In this document: piece by piece, positions 7,956 through 16,017 of the stretch
Numbering within the stretch: the stretch's first letter is position 1
How the letters are laid out: each line of letters starts with the position of its first letter
Assembly (NCBI RefSeq): GCF_005771675.1
Contig: NZ_VAJM01000009.1
Location: 1-64,000 of the forward strand
Source of the DNA: Hymenobacter jeollabukensis
GTDB lineage: Bacteria; Bacteroidota; Bacteroidia; Cytophagales; Hymenobacteraceae
Direction: 5' to 3'
Length of the DNA: 64,000 nucleotides
Notes under the pieces: generated by a model
Database searches by the model: none
Told to the model about the DNA's origin: nothing
What the model saw: the letters and a program-made list of their open reading frames with translations, nothing else
Program-made: the position numbers and the translations under genes

Positions 7956-9359
7956 TTATTTGCGCTGGTCGGTGTCGCGGTTGAGCTGGTAGCTGACCAC
8001 CAGCGCGGCGCTGATGGTGCGGGCCGTGTAGTCGTAGCCGAGGCTGTAGACCCGACCGCCCTGGGACTGGTTATGCAGCGTGGCCACCACCAGCGGGTCG
8101 TGGTAATACTCTTTGCCGTAGATGCGGCCGGTGAGCAGGACCGTCAGCCGTTCGCGCCGGATGCCGACTTCTACGTACGGCATTTTGGTGCTGGCAAAAC
8201 CCAACTGGAAGGGTTGTTCGGTGCGCACCGATACGCCCCCGGCGGCCGGGCGCGAGGTTGTCGCGCCGGAACCATAGCGCAACGTGGCACCTCGTGCCCA
8301 GTACTGCGAAATTTCGGCGCCCGCACCCGCAAGCAAGGTATAATGCGTGCCTACCGGCAACAGGCCGCGCAGGCCCACTTGCCACACGGTAGCGGTGGCC
8401 CGCCAGTCCAGCGTACCGCGCCACTGCGCGGAGCCGTCGGGCGCGGCAATGTCCACCTTGCGGCCAACCTGGTAAGCGTACAGCGCCGTGTGTACGGCCA
8501 GGCGGCGGCCACCGTCCAGCAAGTCGAAGTACAGGCCTGGCTGCGGGTGCAGGCGGCCGTCGAGCTGCTGCCCGTCCAGGGTCCGGGGTTCCACGCCCGC
8601 CGGGTCGGTGGCCCGCACGAGCATGGAGGTGTAGCGCATGCCCAGCAGTGGCCCCACTTGCAGCTTAACGCGGCTGGCTTTGGGCGCTTCCACCTCAATT
8701 CGCCGGCCTGGCTGTCGGGTGGCCGAGCACCGCTCATTGTAGGCCTGCACCACCCCGATGATGTCCGGGGCTACGAATTTGGCCTGGCGGGCGGCCGTTA
8801 GGGCGGGGGTACAGTCGCCGAAATACAACCCCAGCTGGCCCTGGTAGTTGTTGCCGTCCCTGATCCGGACGTTGGGGACGTTGTTGTCGAGGTAGCGGCG
8901 CTCGGTCATCTCCAGCCAGGGGCGCTGTTCGCGCCGCACGAAGAAGTGCTGCACCTGGCCCCACACCACGCTCAGCAGCGTAGCTGGACCTTCCACCAGC
9001 ACGTCGGCCAGCACCGAGTCGGGCTGCTGACGGATGATGAGGCCGTAGCCCAGCTGGCTGGCGTGCTTGACGGCCGAGTAGTCGATGGGCAGCAACTCAC
9101 GCCGCAGCAGGCGCCCCGAGGTCAGCTGCACGGCCCGCAGCTGCGCCGCCCGGTACGAGGCCACCGCGGCCGTGGCCGCAGGGCGGAAGCGCACCGTTTT
9201 GGGCGGGTCGGTCCAGAAAGCGTTTTCCACTTCGCCGCGCAGAGTGTCGCCGCGGCTTAGTACTAAGTAGCCCGGCTCAAACACCTGGGCTCCGCACCAC
9301 CGGCCCAAGGGACCGAGCAGCACCAACAACAGCAATACGCGGGAAATCAAACCTGGCAT
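7956..9359 (-). CDS. Exported protein, probable outer-membrane beta-barrel, unknown function
   Basis: A 467-residue protein starting at the ATG at 9359 (MPGLISRVLLLLVLLGPLG), with a signal peptide ending near CGAQ; the frame also allows a TTG six bases upstream. The N-terminal 200 residues contain the phrase GYLVLSRGDTLRGEVEN, found in many Bacteroidota envelope proteins. From about residue 230 the sequence alternates polar and aromatic residues in strand-like stretches (VGPLLGMRYTSML, YFDLLDGGRRLAVHTALYAYQ, VGLRGLLPVGTHYTLLAGAGAEI, MPYVEVGIRRERLTVLLTGRIYG), fitting a small outer-membrane barrel. The last strand, YTARTISAALVVSYQLN, is followed by a short tail. No enzyme motif is visible. A TATTTTTG box lies 30 bases upstream. 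Confidence 0.75.
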   Translation of the reverse strand: MPGLISRVLLLLVLLGPLGRWCGAQVFEPGYLVLSRGDTLRGEVENAFWTDPPKTVRFRPAATAAVASYRAAQLRAVQLTSGRLLRRELLPIDYSAVKHASQLGYGLIIRQQPDSVLADVLVEGPATLLSVVWGQVQHFFVRREQRPWLEMTERRYLDNNVPNVRIRDGNNYQGQLGLYFGDCTPALTAARQAKFVAPDIIGVVQAYNERCSATRQPGRRIEVEAPKASRVKLQVGPLLGMRYTSMLVRATDPAGVEPRTLDGQQLDGRLHPQPGLYFDLLDGGRRLAVHTALYAYQVGRKVDIAAPDGSAQWRGTLDWRATATVWQVGLRGLLPVGTHYTLLAGAGAEISQYWARGATLRYGSGATTSRPAAGGVSVRTEQPFQLGFASTKMPYVEVGIRRERLTVLLTGRIYGKEYYHDPLVVATLHNQSQGGRVYSLGYDYTARTISAALVVSYQLNRDTDQRK

Positions 9360-9388
9360 AAACAACGGCAGTAGCTAAATCAAAGCGC

Positions 9389-9396
9389 CAAAAATA
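9389..9396 (-). promoter_or_regulatory. -7 promoter box TATTTTTG
   Basis: Read on the minus strand, TATTTTTG is an exact match to TAnnTTTG and lies 30 bases ahead of the start of the barrel-like gene. Confidence 0.55.
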
Positions 9397-9437
9397 GCAA
9401 CTTGAACCGCTACTGCCGCAACGCCGGTCCGGGTGGG

Positions 9438-10268
9438 CTAGAGCTGCTTGCTCAGCAAGAATCCGCTGTACGCGTAGCCGTTCATGTTCACGCCCTGCAG
9501 CGGCACGAAGGACATGCGGCCGCCTTTGGCCTTGTGCAGCTGCGGCACCAAGATGCCCGATAGCGCCCCCACGGAATAGCCCACGATGTTGTCGGAGAGG
9601 AAGTGCTTGCCCGCCTGCATGCGGTTGTAGGCCACGGCGGCCGGCACCAGGGCCGCGGCCGTCCATACGTAGGGCTGGGCCGGCGAGTCGGGGTTGAAGT
9701 CGTGGAAGACCTTGGCGGCGAAGAACGTAGCCGCCGCCGTGTGCCCGGTATGCCCGGCGAAAAACGAGTTGGTGGCAATCTTGCTGCCGCGCTTGTTGGC
9801 CGGCCCCTTGTCGCCGTACACGAAGGGCCGGTAGCGGTACACGTTGCCCGCCGACAGCGTGAAGGCCGCATCGGACAAAGCCAGCGTCTGCACGTACAGC
9901 CCGAGCACCTGCCCGTAGCGGCCGCGTACGTTGTCGTTCAAGGCCAGCAGGCCCGGCGCGATGAGCAGGGTCGGGTAGCACAGCAGGTCACTGGCCAGCT
10001 GGGCGTTGTCGCTGTACTTGCCCGCCACCCACCGGTCGAACTTGGGAATGTCGTTTTTATCGAGAGCGGCCAGCTGGGCTTCGCTCAGGCCGTGCTTCTG
10101 CTGAATCAGGTAGAGCCCGGTGCCGGCCCCGGCGCCCAGGACGGCAGTAATGGGAAAGTCGACGGCAAAGCGGGTGCGGTAGGGCGAAGGCGCCTGCTGG
10201 GCCTGGGCGGCGGGCGCCAGCGTGGTCAGCAGCGTACCGGCAAAAAGGAGGGCGGAGGAGTGGTTCAT
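9438..10268 (-). CDS. PAP2 superfamily phosphatase, exported
   Basis: A 276-residue protein with a signal peptide (MNHSSALLFAGTLLTTLAPAAQAQ). The PAP2/vanadium-haloperoxidase motifs follow: a degenerate first motif near YRYRPFVYGDKGPANKRGSK, the SFFAGHTGHT motif with catalytic His, and a third motif in RMQAGKHFLSDNIVG. These enzymes remove phosphate from lipid phosphates such as phosphatidate, or from undecaprenyl pyrophosphate in the periplasm or outer envelope. Hydrophobic stretches before and after the motifs suggest several membrane helices. It stands alone on the minus strand. Substrate is not decidable from sequence. Confidence 0.85.
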   Translation of the reverse strand: MNHSSALLFAGTLLTTLAPAAQAQQAPSPYRTRFAVDFPITAVLGAGAGTGLYLIQQKHGLSEAQLAALDKNDIPKFDRWVAGKYSDNAQLASDLLCYPTLLIAPGLLALNDNVRGRYGQVLGLYVQTLALSDAAFTLSAGNVYRYRPFVYGDKGPANKRGSKIATNSFFAGHTGHTAAATFFAAKVFHDFNPDSPAQPYVWTAAALVPAAVAYNRMQAGKHFLSDNIVGYSVGALSGILVPQLHKAKGGRMSFVPLQGVNMNGYAYSGFLLSKQL

Positions 10269-10432
10269 GGCAAAATCCTAAGGCTCCTACAACGGCAGAG
10301 CTTGCGCGCGGGTTGGCGCGGGCCGGGCGGCGGATACGGCGACGCCGGAAAAGCTGAAAAATTACCGGGCATATAGCGGCGGAAAACCCACGGCAACCCG
10401 CCGGCGGCACAGACAACTGATAAGTAAAATCG

Positions 10433-10440
10433 TAGCTTTG
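10433..10440 (+). promoter_or_regulatory. -7 promoter box TAGCTTTG of metK
   Basis: TAGCTTTG matches TAnnTTTG exactly and lies 75 bases before the metK start. The same octamer precedes DedA at 29232. Confidence 0.65.
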
Positions 10441-10515
10441 TGCCCTACCTGTCACCGCTCTGCCGGGGCGTTTGGCGGGTACTGGTTTTCCGTAAACCGG
10501 CCCTAATTCAGCGCA

Positions 10516-11781
10516 ATGCCCTATCTGTTTACTTCCGAATCGGTTTCGGAAGGCCACCCCGACAAAGTCGCCGACCAGATTTCCGACGCCATCCTCGACG
10601 AGTACCTGCGTCAGGACCCCACCGCGAAGGTTGCCTGTGAAACCCTGGTAACCACCGACTTCGCCATGGTCGCCGGTGAAATCAAATCCACGGCTCACGT
10701 CGAGCCCGAGCCCATCATCCGCGAGGTCATCCGCCGCATCGGCTACAACAAGCCCGAGTACCTCTTCAACGCCGACACCTGCGAAGTGATGAACCGCCTG
10801 CACGAGCAGTCGGCCGACATCAACCAGGGCGTGGAGCGCGCCAAGCCCGAGGAGCAGGGCGCCGGCGACCAGGGCATGATGTTCGGTTACGCCACCCGCG
10901 AAACCGAAAACTACATGCCCCTGGCCCTCGACCTCTCGCACCGCCTGCTGCGCGAGCTGGCCGCTATCCGCCGCGAAGGCAAGGAAATGACCTACCTGCG
11001 CCCCGACGCGAAAAGCCAGGTCACCATCCGCTACAGCGACGACCACCGCCCCGAAGCCATCGAAACCATCGTCGTCAGCACCCAGCACGACGACTTCGAT
11101 GAGAACGAGCAGGTGATGCTCAAGCAAATCGAGCAGGACGTGAAGAGCATCCTGATTCCGCGCGTGAAAGCCCAGCTCAGCCAGGAGGTGCAGCAGCTCT
11201 TCACCGACGACATCAAGTACCACATCAACCCCACCGGCAAGTTTGTCATCGGCGGGCCCCACGGCGACTCCGGCCTCACCGGCCGCAAAATCATCGTGGA
11301 TACCTACGGTGGCAAGGGCGCCCACGGCGGCGGCGCCTTCTCGGGCAAGGACTCCTCGAAAGTTGACCGCTCGGCCGCTTACGCCGCCCGCCACATTGCC
11401 AAAAACCTGGTAGCCGCCGGCGTGGCCGATCAGGCGCTGGTGCAGGTGGCCTACGCCATCGGCGTGGCCGAGCCCGTGGGCTTGTTCGTGACGACCTACG
11501 GCACCACCCACGTGAGCAACGGCAACGGCCAGAAGCTCACCGACGGCCAGATTGCCGAGAAAGTGCAGGGCCTGTTCGACCTGCGCCCCTACGCCATCGT
11601 GAAGCGCCTGGGCCTGCAGAATCCCATCTTCGCCGAATCGGCCGCTTACGGCCACATGGGCCGCCAGCCCGGCACAAAGGAAGTGAAAGCCGCCGACGGC
11701 TCGACCCGCACCGTCGAAACCTTCACCTGGGAAAAGCTCGACTACGTCGACCAGATCAAAAAGGCGTTCGGCCTGAACTAA
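10516..11781 (+). CDS. metK: S-adenosylmethionine synthetase
   Basis: A 421-residue cytoplasmic enzyme making S-adenosylmethionine from ATP and methionine, with hydrolysis of the triphosphate. It opens with the family hallmark FTSESVSEGHPDKVADQISD, and contains GDQGMMFGYA, the GPHGDSGLTGRKIIVDTYGG signature and GGGAFSGKD with the phosphate-binding loop. Length is slightly above the bacterial norm of 380-400, as is usual in Bacteroidota. The ATG at 10516 sits directly at the conserved N-terminus. A perfect 16-bp stem-loop follows the stop and separates it from the convergent hpf. Confidence 0.98.
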   Translation: MPYLFTSESVSEGHPDKVADQISDAILDEYLRQDPTAKVACETLVTTDFAMVAGEIKSTAHVEPEPIIREVIRRIGYNKPEYLFNADTCEVMNRLHEQSADINQGVERAKPEEQGAGDQGMMFGYATRETENYMPLALDLSHRLLRELAAIRREGKEMTYLRPDAKSQVTIRYSDDHRPEAIETIVVSTQHDDFDENEQVMLKQIEQDVKSILIPRVKAQLSQEVQQLFTDDIKYHINPTGKFVIGGPHGDSGLTGRKIIVDTYGGKGAHGGGAFSGKDSSKVDRSAAYAARHIAKNLVAAGVADQALVQVAYAIGVAEPVGLFVTTYGTTHVSNGNGQKLTDGQIAEKVQGLFDLRPYAIVKRLGLQNPIFAESAAYGHMGRQPGTKEVKAADGSTRTVETFTWEKLDYVDQIKKAFGLN

Positions 11782-11817
11782 CAGGTAGCGCGAACTGAAA
11801 TTTCGCGCTACAACGCC

Positions 11818-11853
11818 AAACGGCGCCCGTTCCAGCTGGAACGGGCGCCGTTT
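11818..11853. terminator. Bidirectional terminator between metK and hpf
   Basis: A 36-base perfect palindrome: AAACGGCGCCCGTTCC (11818-11833), an AGCT centre, GGAACGGGCGCCGTTT (11838-11853). It ends in A or T runs on both strands, although these are short. Confidence 0.75.
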
Positions 11854-11877
11854 GCGTTACGGGGAAGTCAGCGGGCC

Positions 11878-12177
11878 TCAGTGTGCTACCTGCTTTTCCT
11901 TGTGGCGGATGATTTGCTTTTTGAGCTGGTCGGCGGCCGCGTCGGCGGCGGCTTCGAAACTGGCGGCGTCTTCCTGGCTGAAGAGGGTGGTACCCGGGAC
12001 GAAGAGTTTGATTTCTACGGTTTTATTGTCAACGCCGTCGTTGTTGTTCAGGCGCATGATTACTTCGCCTTCCGTCACGCGGTCGTAAAACGTTTCCAAT
12101 TTATCGAGGCGCTTCTGGATGAAGTCGAGCAACTTTTGATCGGCGGTGAAGTGCACCGATTGCATCTGTACTTTCAT
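11878..12177 (-). CDS. hpf: Ribosome hibernation-promoting factor (short form, HPF/YfiA family)
   Basis: A 99-residue protein beginning MKVQMQSVHFTADQKLLDFI at 12177; upstream codons in the frame are non-coding in character. The fold is that of HPF/RaiA: strand-helix pattern with LLDFIQKRLDKLETFYDRV and the acidic/basic stretch VDNKTVEIKLFVPGTTLF. It lacks the long C-terminal dimerisation domain of long HPF. It binds the small ribosomal subunit in slow growth and blocks or dimerises ribosomes. It lies downstream of the xer and rpsU genes on the same strand; rpsU has its own terminator, so co-transcription with xer (37-base gap) is more likely. Confidence 0.92.
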   Translation of the reverse strand: MKVQMQSVHFTADQKLLDFIQKRLDKLETFYDRVTEGEVIMRLNNNDGVDNKTVEIKLFVPGTTLFSQEDAASFEAAADAAADQLKKQIIRHKEKQVAH

Positions 12178-12214
12178 CGGTCGTAGGGGTTTGGGAGTAA
12201 GACAAAAATGGAAC

Positions 12215-13102
12215 CTAGGCCTTTGGGTGGGCCTTTTCAAACACTGCTTTCAGTTTGTCGATGCTCAGGTGGGTGTACACCTGCGTAGCCGCCAGATTCG
12301 CGTGGCCCAGCAGCTCCTTGATGGCATTCAGGTCGGCGCCCTTGCCCAGCAAATGCGTGGCGAAGGAGTGGCGCAGCACGTGGGGGTGCTGCTGCCCGGG
12401 CGCCGAGGTAATCTGCCCGAGGTAATGCTTGACGGTGCGGTACACCAGCTGCGGATAAAGCGGCTTACCCTTATCCGTAACGAGCAGGGGCGCCGCGGCG
12501 TTGTCGGGCGCGCCGAACTCCTTGGCTTTCCGCTGCATATAATTGTCGAGCACCCCGATCAGCGAGGGGTTCAGCGGCACGATGCGCTGCTTGTTGCCCT
12601 TGCCCGTCACGCGCACGGTGCGCCCGGGCAGGCTCACGTCCTGGTGCCCGATGCCGATAAGCTCCGAGAGGCGGATGCCGGTGCCGTAGAGCATTTCCAG
12701 CATCAGCTGGTCGCGCCCGCCCGCGAAGTCTGGCGTGAATTCAAACGAGTCGAGCAAATGATTCAGCGGCTCCTCGGGCACGAAGTCGGGCAGTTTCTTG
12801 CTGGTCTTGGGCGCGGTGATGCGCAGCATGGGGTTGCGCGCTACCTGGCCGGTGTGCAGCAGAAACTTGTAGTAGGAGCGCAGGCAGGCAATCTTGCGGT
12901 TCACGGTGCGCGGGTCGCGCTGTTGCTCCATCAGGGTCACAATCCACGAGCGGATGAGCGTGTGGTCGGCCTCGGTCGGGTTGATTAGCTCATAGGTGGC
13001 CAGCAGGTAGTCGCCGAACTGCCGCAGGTCGGTTTCATACGAGAGGATGGTATGCGGGGAGTAGCGGCGCTCGAAGCGCAGGTAGTCGATGAAAGCTTCC
13101 AT
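12215..13102 (-). CDS. Tyrosine recombinase XerC/XerD family
   Basis: A 295-residue site-specific recombinase starting MEAFIDYLRFERRYSPHT at 13102. The N-terminal SAM-like DNA-binding domain occupies about residues 1-90. Catalytic residues are visible: Arg in GTGIRLSELIG, Lys in VTGKGNKQR, His-x-x-Arg in HPHVLRHSFATHLL, His in LLGHANLAATQ, and the nucleophile Tyr in QVYTHLS. Length, absence of integrase cargo and housekeeping neighbours suggest the chromosome dimer resolvase acting at dif rather than a mobile element integrase. C versus D cannot be decided here. Confidence 0.93.
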   Translation of the reverse strand: MEAFIDYLRFERRYSPHTILSYETDLRQFGDYLLATYELINPTEADHTLIRSWIVTLMEQQRDPRTVNRKIACLRSYYKFLLHTGQVARNPMLRITAPKTSKKLPDFVPEEPLNHLLDSFEFTPDFAGGRDQLMLEMLYGTGIRLSELIGIGHQDVSLPGRTVRVTGKGNKQRIVPLNPSLIGVLDNYMQRKAKEFGAPDNAAAPLLVTDKGKPLYPQLVYRTVKHYLGQITSAPGQQHPHVLRHSFATHLLGKGADLNAIKELLGHANLAATQVYTHLSIDKLKAVFEKAHPKA

Positions 13103-13168
13103 GCAAGGGAAGCCGCGGTGGCGGCGGGTGGATAGCCAATGTAGGAAACCCCGCCGATATTCAAAACA

Positions 13169-13214
13169 TAAAAAAACGACCAGCCAGCCCACACGAAATG
13201 GGCTGGCTGGTCGT
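13169..13214 (-). terminator. Intrinsic terminator of rpsU
   Basis: On the minus strand a 15-bp perfect stem ACGACCAGCCAGCCC / GGGCTGGCTGGTCGT with a 9-nt loop ends in seven T (complement of 13169-13175). It lies between rpsU and the xer gene and so ends the rpsU transcript. Confidence 0.9.
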
Positions 13215-13266
13215 GAAGCTGATAGCGGGCTGAGCCTAAGCCCGCTCGCCTATCGGCGCGGCAGAA

Positions 13267-13458
13267 CTAGTCCTGCTGGCCGTACATCGTCTGCTTGTAG
13301 GCAGCCTTGATCTTCTGCTTGCGCTTCGTAATCGAAGGCTTTTGGAAGAACGTGCGGCGGCGCAGCTCTTTCAGGACGCCCGTGCGCTCGAATTTCTTTT
13401 TGAAACGTTTCAGCGCGCGGTCAACCGACTCGTTCTCCTTGATTTGGACGATGAGCAT
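13267..13458 (-). CDS. rpsU: 30S ribosomal protein S21
   Basis: A 63-residue basic protein, MLIVQIKENESVDRALKRF..., with the S21 pattern of KKKFERTGVLKELRRR and FFQKPSITKRKQK. The start at 13458 is fixed by the universal N-terminus; the frame upstream is not coding. S21 joins the small subunit and assists mRNA binding near the anti-Shine-Dalgarno region. A TATCTTTG promoter box lies 38 bases upstream and a strong terminator follows, so it is a single-gene unit. Confidence 0.97.
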   Translation of the reverse strand: MLIVQIKENESVDRALKRFKKKFERTGVLKELRRRTFFQKPSITKRKQKIKAAYKQTMYGQQD

Positions 13459-13495
13459 AAAAAAGAAAGCGTGAGTTTCTGAGTTTTGAGGGCCG

Positions 13496-13503
13496 CAAAG
13501 ATA
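13496..13503 (-). promoter_or_regulatory. -7 promoter box TATCTTTG of rpsU
   Basis: Exact TAnnTTTG on the minus strand, 38 bases before the rpsU start. The same octamer serves the btuB leader at 63450. Confidence 0.65.
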
Positions 13504-13668
13504 GCCAGAGATTTTGACGAATGCACGGCTTGCGCCGTTTTTTTCGCTGCAACCACTTGGCAACCTGCCCAAAATGGCATCCGCGGCCGGGTGGCCGAAC
13601 GATGATTACGGCCTTGCGACGGCGGCTGAAGCGGCCAATGCGGCCGAATCAGCCGCCGCCTGGGCACG

Positions 13669-14808
13669 TTATTTCAGGATGGTGCGGGCAATAACCAGCT
13701 TCTGAATCTCCGAGGTGCCCTCACCAATGGTGCACAACTTGGAGTCGCGGTAGAAGCGCTCGGCCGGGTAATCCTTGGTGTAGCCGTAGCCGCCGAAGAT
13801 CTGCACGCCCTCGTTGGCCACGCGCACGCACACTTCCGAGGCGTAGAGCTTGGCCATGGCCGACTCGCGGTTCACGTTCAGGCCCTGGTCCTTCATATCG
13901 GCGGCGCGGTAGGTCAGCAGCGAGGCGGCTTCGATTTCGGTGGCCATATCGGCCAGCTTGAAGCTGATGCCCTGGAAGTTGCTGATGGGCTGGTTGAACT
14001 GGTGCCGCTCCTTGGAGTACTGCAGCGCGGCCTCAAAAGCGCCCTGAGCAATGCCCAGCGACAGCGCCGCGATGCTGATGCGGCCGCCGTCGAGCACCTT
14101 CAGCGCCTGCACGAACCCGTCGCCGACCTGGCCGATGACGTTTTCCTTGGGCACGCGGCAGTCGGTGAAAATCAGCTCGGTGGTTTCGGAGGCGCGCATG
14201 CCCAGCTTGTCTTCCTTGCGGCCGGCCTCGAAGCCCGGCGTGCCGCGCTCGATAATAAAGGCCGTCATGGCGCGGGAGTCGCCGACTTCGCCGGTGCGGG
14301 CAATGACCACGGCCACGTTGCCCGACTTGCCGTGGGTGATGAAGTTCTTGGCGCCGTTGAGCACGTAATGGTCGCCGTCGAGCACGGCGGTGGTGCGCAT
14401 ATTGCCCGCGTCGGAGCCGGTGTTGGGCTCAGTCAGGCCCCAGGCGCCGATCCACTCACCCGAAGCCAGCTTGGGCAGGTATTTCCGCTTTTGCTCTTCG
14501 GAAGCGTGCTGCAGGATGTGGCCGGTGCACAGCGAGTTATGCGCCGCCATCGAGAGACCGATGCTCGGGTCAATCTTCGACAGCTCGGCAATGGCCGTCA
14601 CGTATTCCACGTAGCCAAACCCGGCGCCGCCGTATTCGGCGGGCACCAGCACGCCCATCAGGCCCAGCTCGCCCAGCTTGTGAAACACCGCCGCCGGAAA
14701 TTCCTGGGTGTCATCCCATTCCCGCATGTGGGGCTTGATGTGGGCGGCACCGAAGTCGCGCACCATCTGGGCAATCATCGTCTGATTTTCAGTAGCTACC
14801 AGTTCCAT
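13669..14808 (-). CDS. Acyl-CoA dehydrogenase
   Basis: A 379-residue FAD enzyme that introduces the alpha-beta double bond in acyl-CoA, the first step of beta-oxidation or of branched-chain amino acid breakdown. It starts [20 protein letters not shown] at 14808, the usual N-terminus, and shows the two family signatures: [19 protein letters not shown] with the flavin contacts, and [20 protein letters not shown] near the C-terminus. The catalytic Glu lies in the [11 protein letters not shown] segment, as in short- and medium-chain enzymes. Chain length specificity is not clear. A stem GGCGGCTGA/TCAGCCGCC (13621-13657) downstream may act as terminator. Confidence 0.95.
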   Translation of the reverse strand: MELVATENQTMIAQMVRDFGAAHIKPHMREWDDTQEFPAAVFHKLGELGLMGVLVPAEYGGAGFGYVEYVTAIAELSKIDPSIGLSMAAHNSLCTGHILQHASEEQKRKYLPKLASGEWIGAWGLTEPNTGSDAGNMRTTAVLDGDHYVLNGAKNFITHGKSGNVAVVIARTGEVGDSRAMTAFIIERGTPGFEAGRKEDKLGMRASETTELIFTDCRVPKENVIGQVGDGFVQALKVLDGGRISIAALSLGIAQGAFEAALQYSKERHQFNQPISNFQGISFKLADMATEIEAASLLTYRAADMKDQGLNVNRESAMAKLYASEVCVRVANEGVQIFGGYGYTKDYPAERFYRDSKLCTIGEGTSEIQKLVIARTILK

Positions 14809-14952
14809 GGCAGTAAAAGGGGTTGGTGGGAATGATGGGAAGAGCAGAACGAGAAAAACAAACGCTCGTTTGGGTTCGGCTAAGGTACGGATTTTGGCGG
14901 CTGCCCGGCACTGCCCGACCAGACCCAATTTTGAAAGCGCCCACGGATTGAG

Positions 14953-14960
14953 TTACTTTG
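14953..14960 (+). promoter_or_regulatory. Possible -7 box of the polysaccharide export operon
   Basis: TTACTTTG differs from TAnnTTTG in one base and lies 84 bases before the export lipoprotein gene, in the only intergenic space ahead of the three-gene cluster. Confidence 0.35.
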
Positions 14961-15043
14961 AAGGTTTTTTAAGCGTTCTGACCTTGCCGAGCCGTACACC
15001 GTTGCGGTCCGTTTCTCCTTTCTTTCGGCTTATTCTAGCCTGC

Positions 15044-15967
15044 ATGCACCCATCCGCTTCCCGTTGCCTGCGTCAGCTCTGGCTCCCGTGCCTACTCCTC
15101 GTTTTGGGCTTTTCCTCCTGCACCAATCGGGTTTACAACCAGCGGGTTATGTTTCGAACCGGCGAGGATGGGCAAATGGATACCACCAAGGTGCGCCGGG
15201 CCGTAAACCGGGCGAACCGGAACTATACCATTCAGAACAATGATTTACTGGCCGTGCGGGTGTATACCAATAACGGTGAGCGAATTATCGATCCGAACGG
15301 GGAGCTGCGCTTCGGCAGCCCGGCCGGGTTGCTCTCCACCGGCGCCAACGGCAGCCGGACGCTGAGCACCGTGGGCGGGCAGAGCAGCGGTACGGGCTCC
15401 GCGTCCTCGTCGGCCGGCGAATCGGAGTTTCTGGTGCAGACCGATGGCTACGTGAAGCTGCCGCTGGTGAACCGGGTGCGGGTGAAGGGGCTGACGCTGC
15501 TGCAGGCCGACAGCCTGTTGCAGGTACGCTACAGCGAATTTTATAAGGGCGTATTCGTGGCCACGCGGGTGACCAACAACCGCGTGGTGGTGCTGGGCTC
15601 GCCCGGCGGCAAAATCGTGCCGCTCGTCAACGACAACATGAACCTGCTGGAGGTGCTGGCCGCTGCCGGTGGCGTCGACGGGTCGGCGAGCGGTGCCGGC
15701 TCCCTGTACCGCTCGGGCGGCAAGGTGTCCAACATCCGTATTATTCGGGGTGACCTGAAAAACCCGCAGGTGGAGCAGGTCGACCTAACCACCATTGCCG
15801 GGATGCGCCGCGCCAACCTGCAGATGGAACCCAACGACATCGTATACATCGAACCGGTGCGGCGGCCCTTCTACGACGCACTTAATGACGCGGCCCCGGT
15901 GCTGGGCCTAGCAGGCCTGGTGCTCAACGCCAGCGCCATTCTCATTACCATCTTCCGCTTCAACTAG
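15044..15967 (+). CDS. Polysaccharide export lipoprotein (Wza/SLBB family)
   Basis: A 307-residue outer-membrane lipoprotein. The ATG at 15044 opens a signal sequence with a lipobox ending FSSC, so Cys is at about residue 26. The polysaccharide export domain is at NYTIQNNDLLAVRVYTN and GYVKLPLVNRVRVKGLTLLQADS; an SLBB-type domain follows (VVVLGSPGGKIVPL...NLLEVLAAAGGVDG) and a final IVYIEPVRRPFYDALND. A hydrophobic C-terminal stretch may be the outer-membrane helix of the Wza ring. A low-complexity Ser/Gly insert (GGQSSGTGSASSSAGESE) sits inside the first domain. It stands first in a cluster with the Wzc-like kinase 50 bases downstream, as is usual for Wzy-dependent export. Confidence 0.93.
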   Translation: MHPSASRCLRQLWLPCLLLVLGFSSCTNRVYNQRVMFRTGEDGQMDTTKVRRAVNRANRNYTIQNNDLLAVRVYTNNGERIIDPNGELRFGSPAGLLSTGANGSRTLSTVGGQSSGTGSASSSAGESEFLVQTDGYVKLPLVNRVRVKGLTLLQADSLLQVRYSEFYKGVFVATRVTNNRVVVLGSPGGKIVPLVNDNMNLLEVLAAAGGVDGSASGAGSLYRSGGKVSNIRIIRGDLKNPQVEQVDLTTIAGMRRANLQMEPNDIVYIEPVRRPFYDALNDAAPVLGLAGLVLNASAILITIFRFN

Positions 15968-16017
15968 AACTGAACCGCGCGGAAGCATTCCTCTCTTGCA
16001 TCGCATACCTGACCTAA

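Noticed and set aside
12215-13102. Integrase of a genomic island
   Set aside because: Size and neighbours (rpsU, hpf, metK) fit a chromosomal Xer recombinase; no att repeats or mobile genes were seen.
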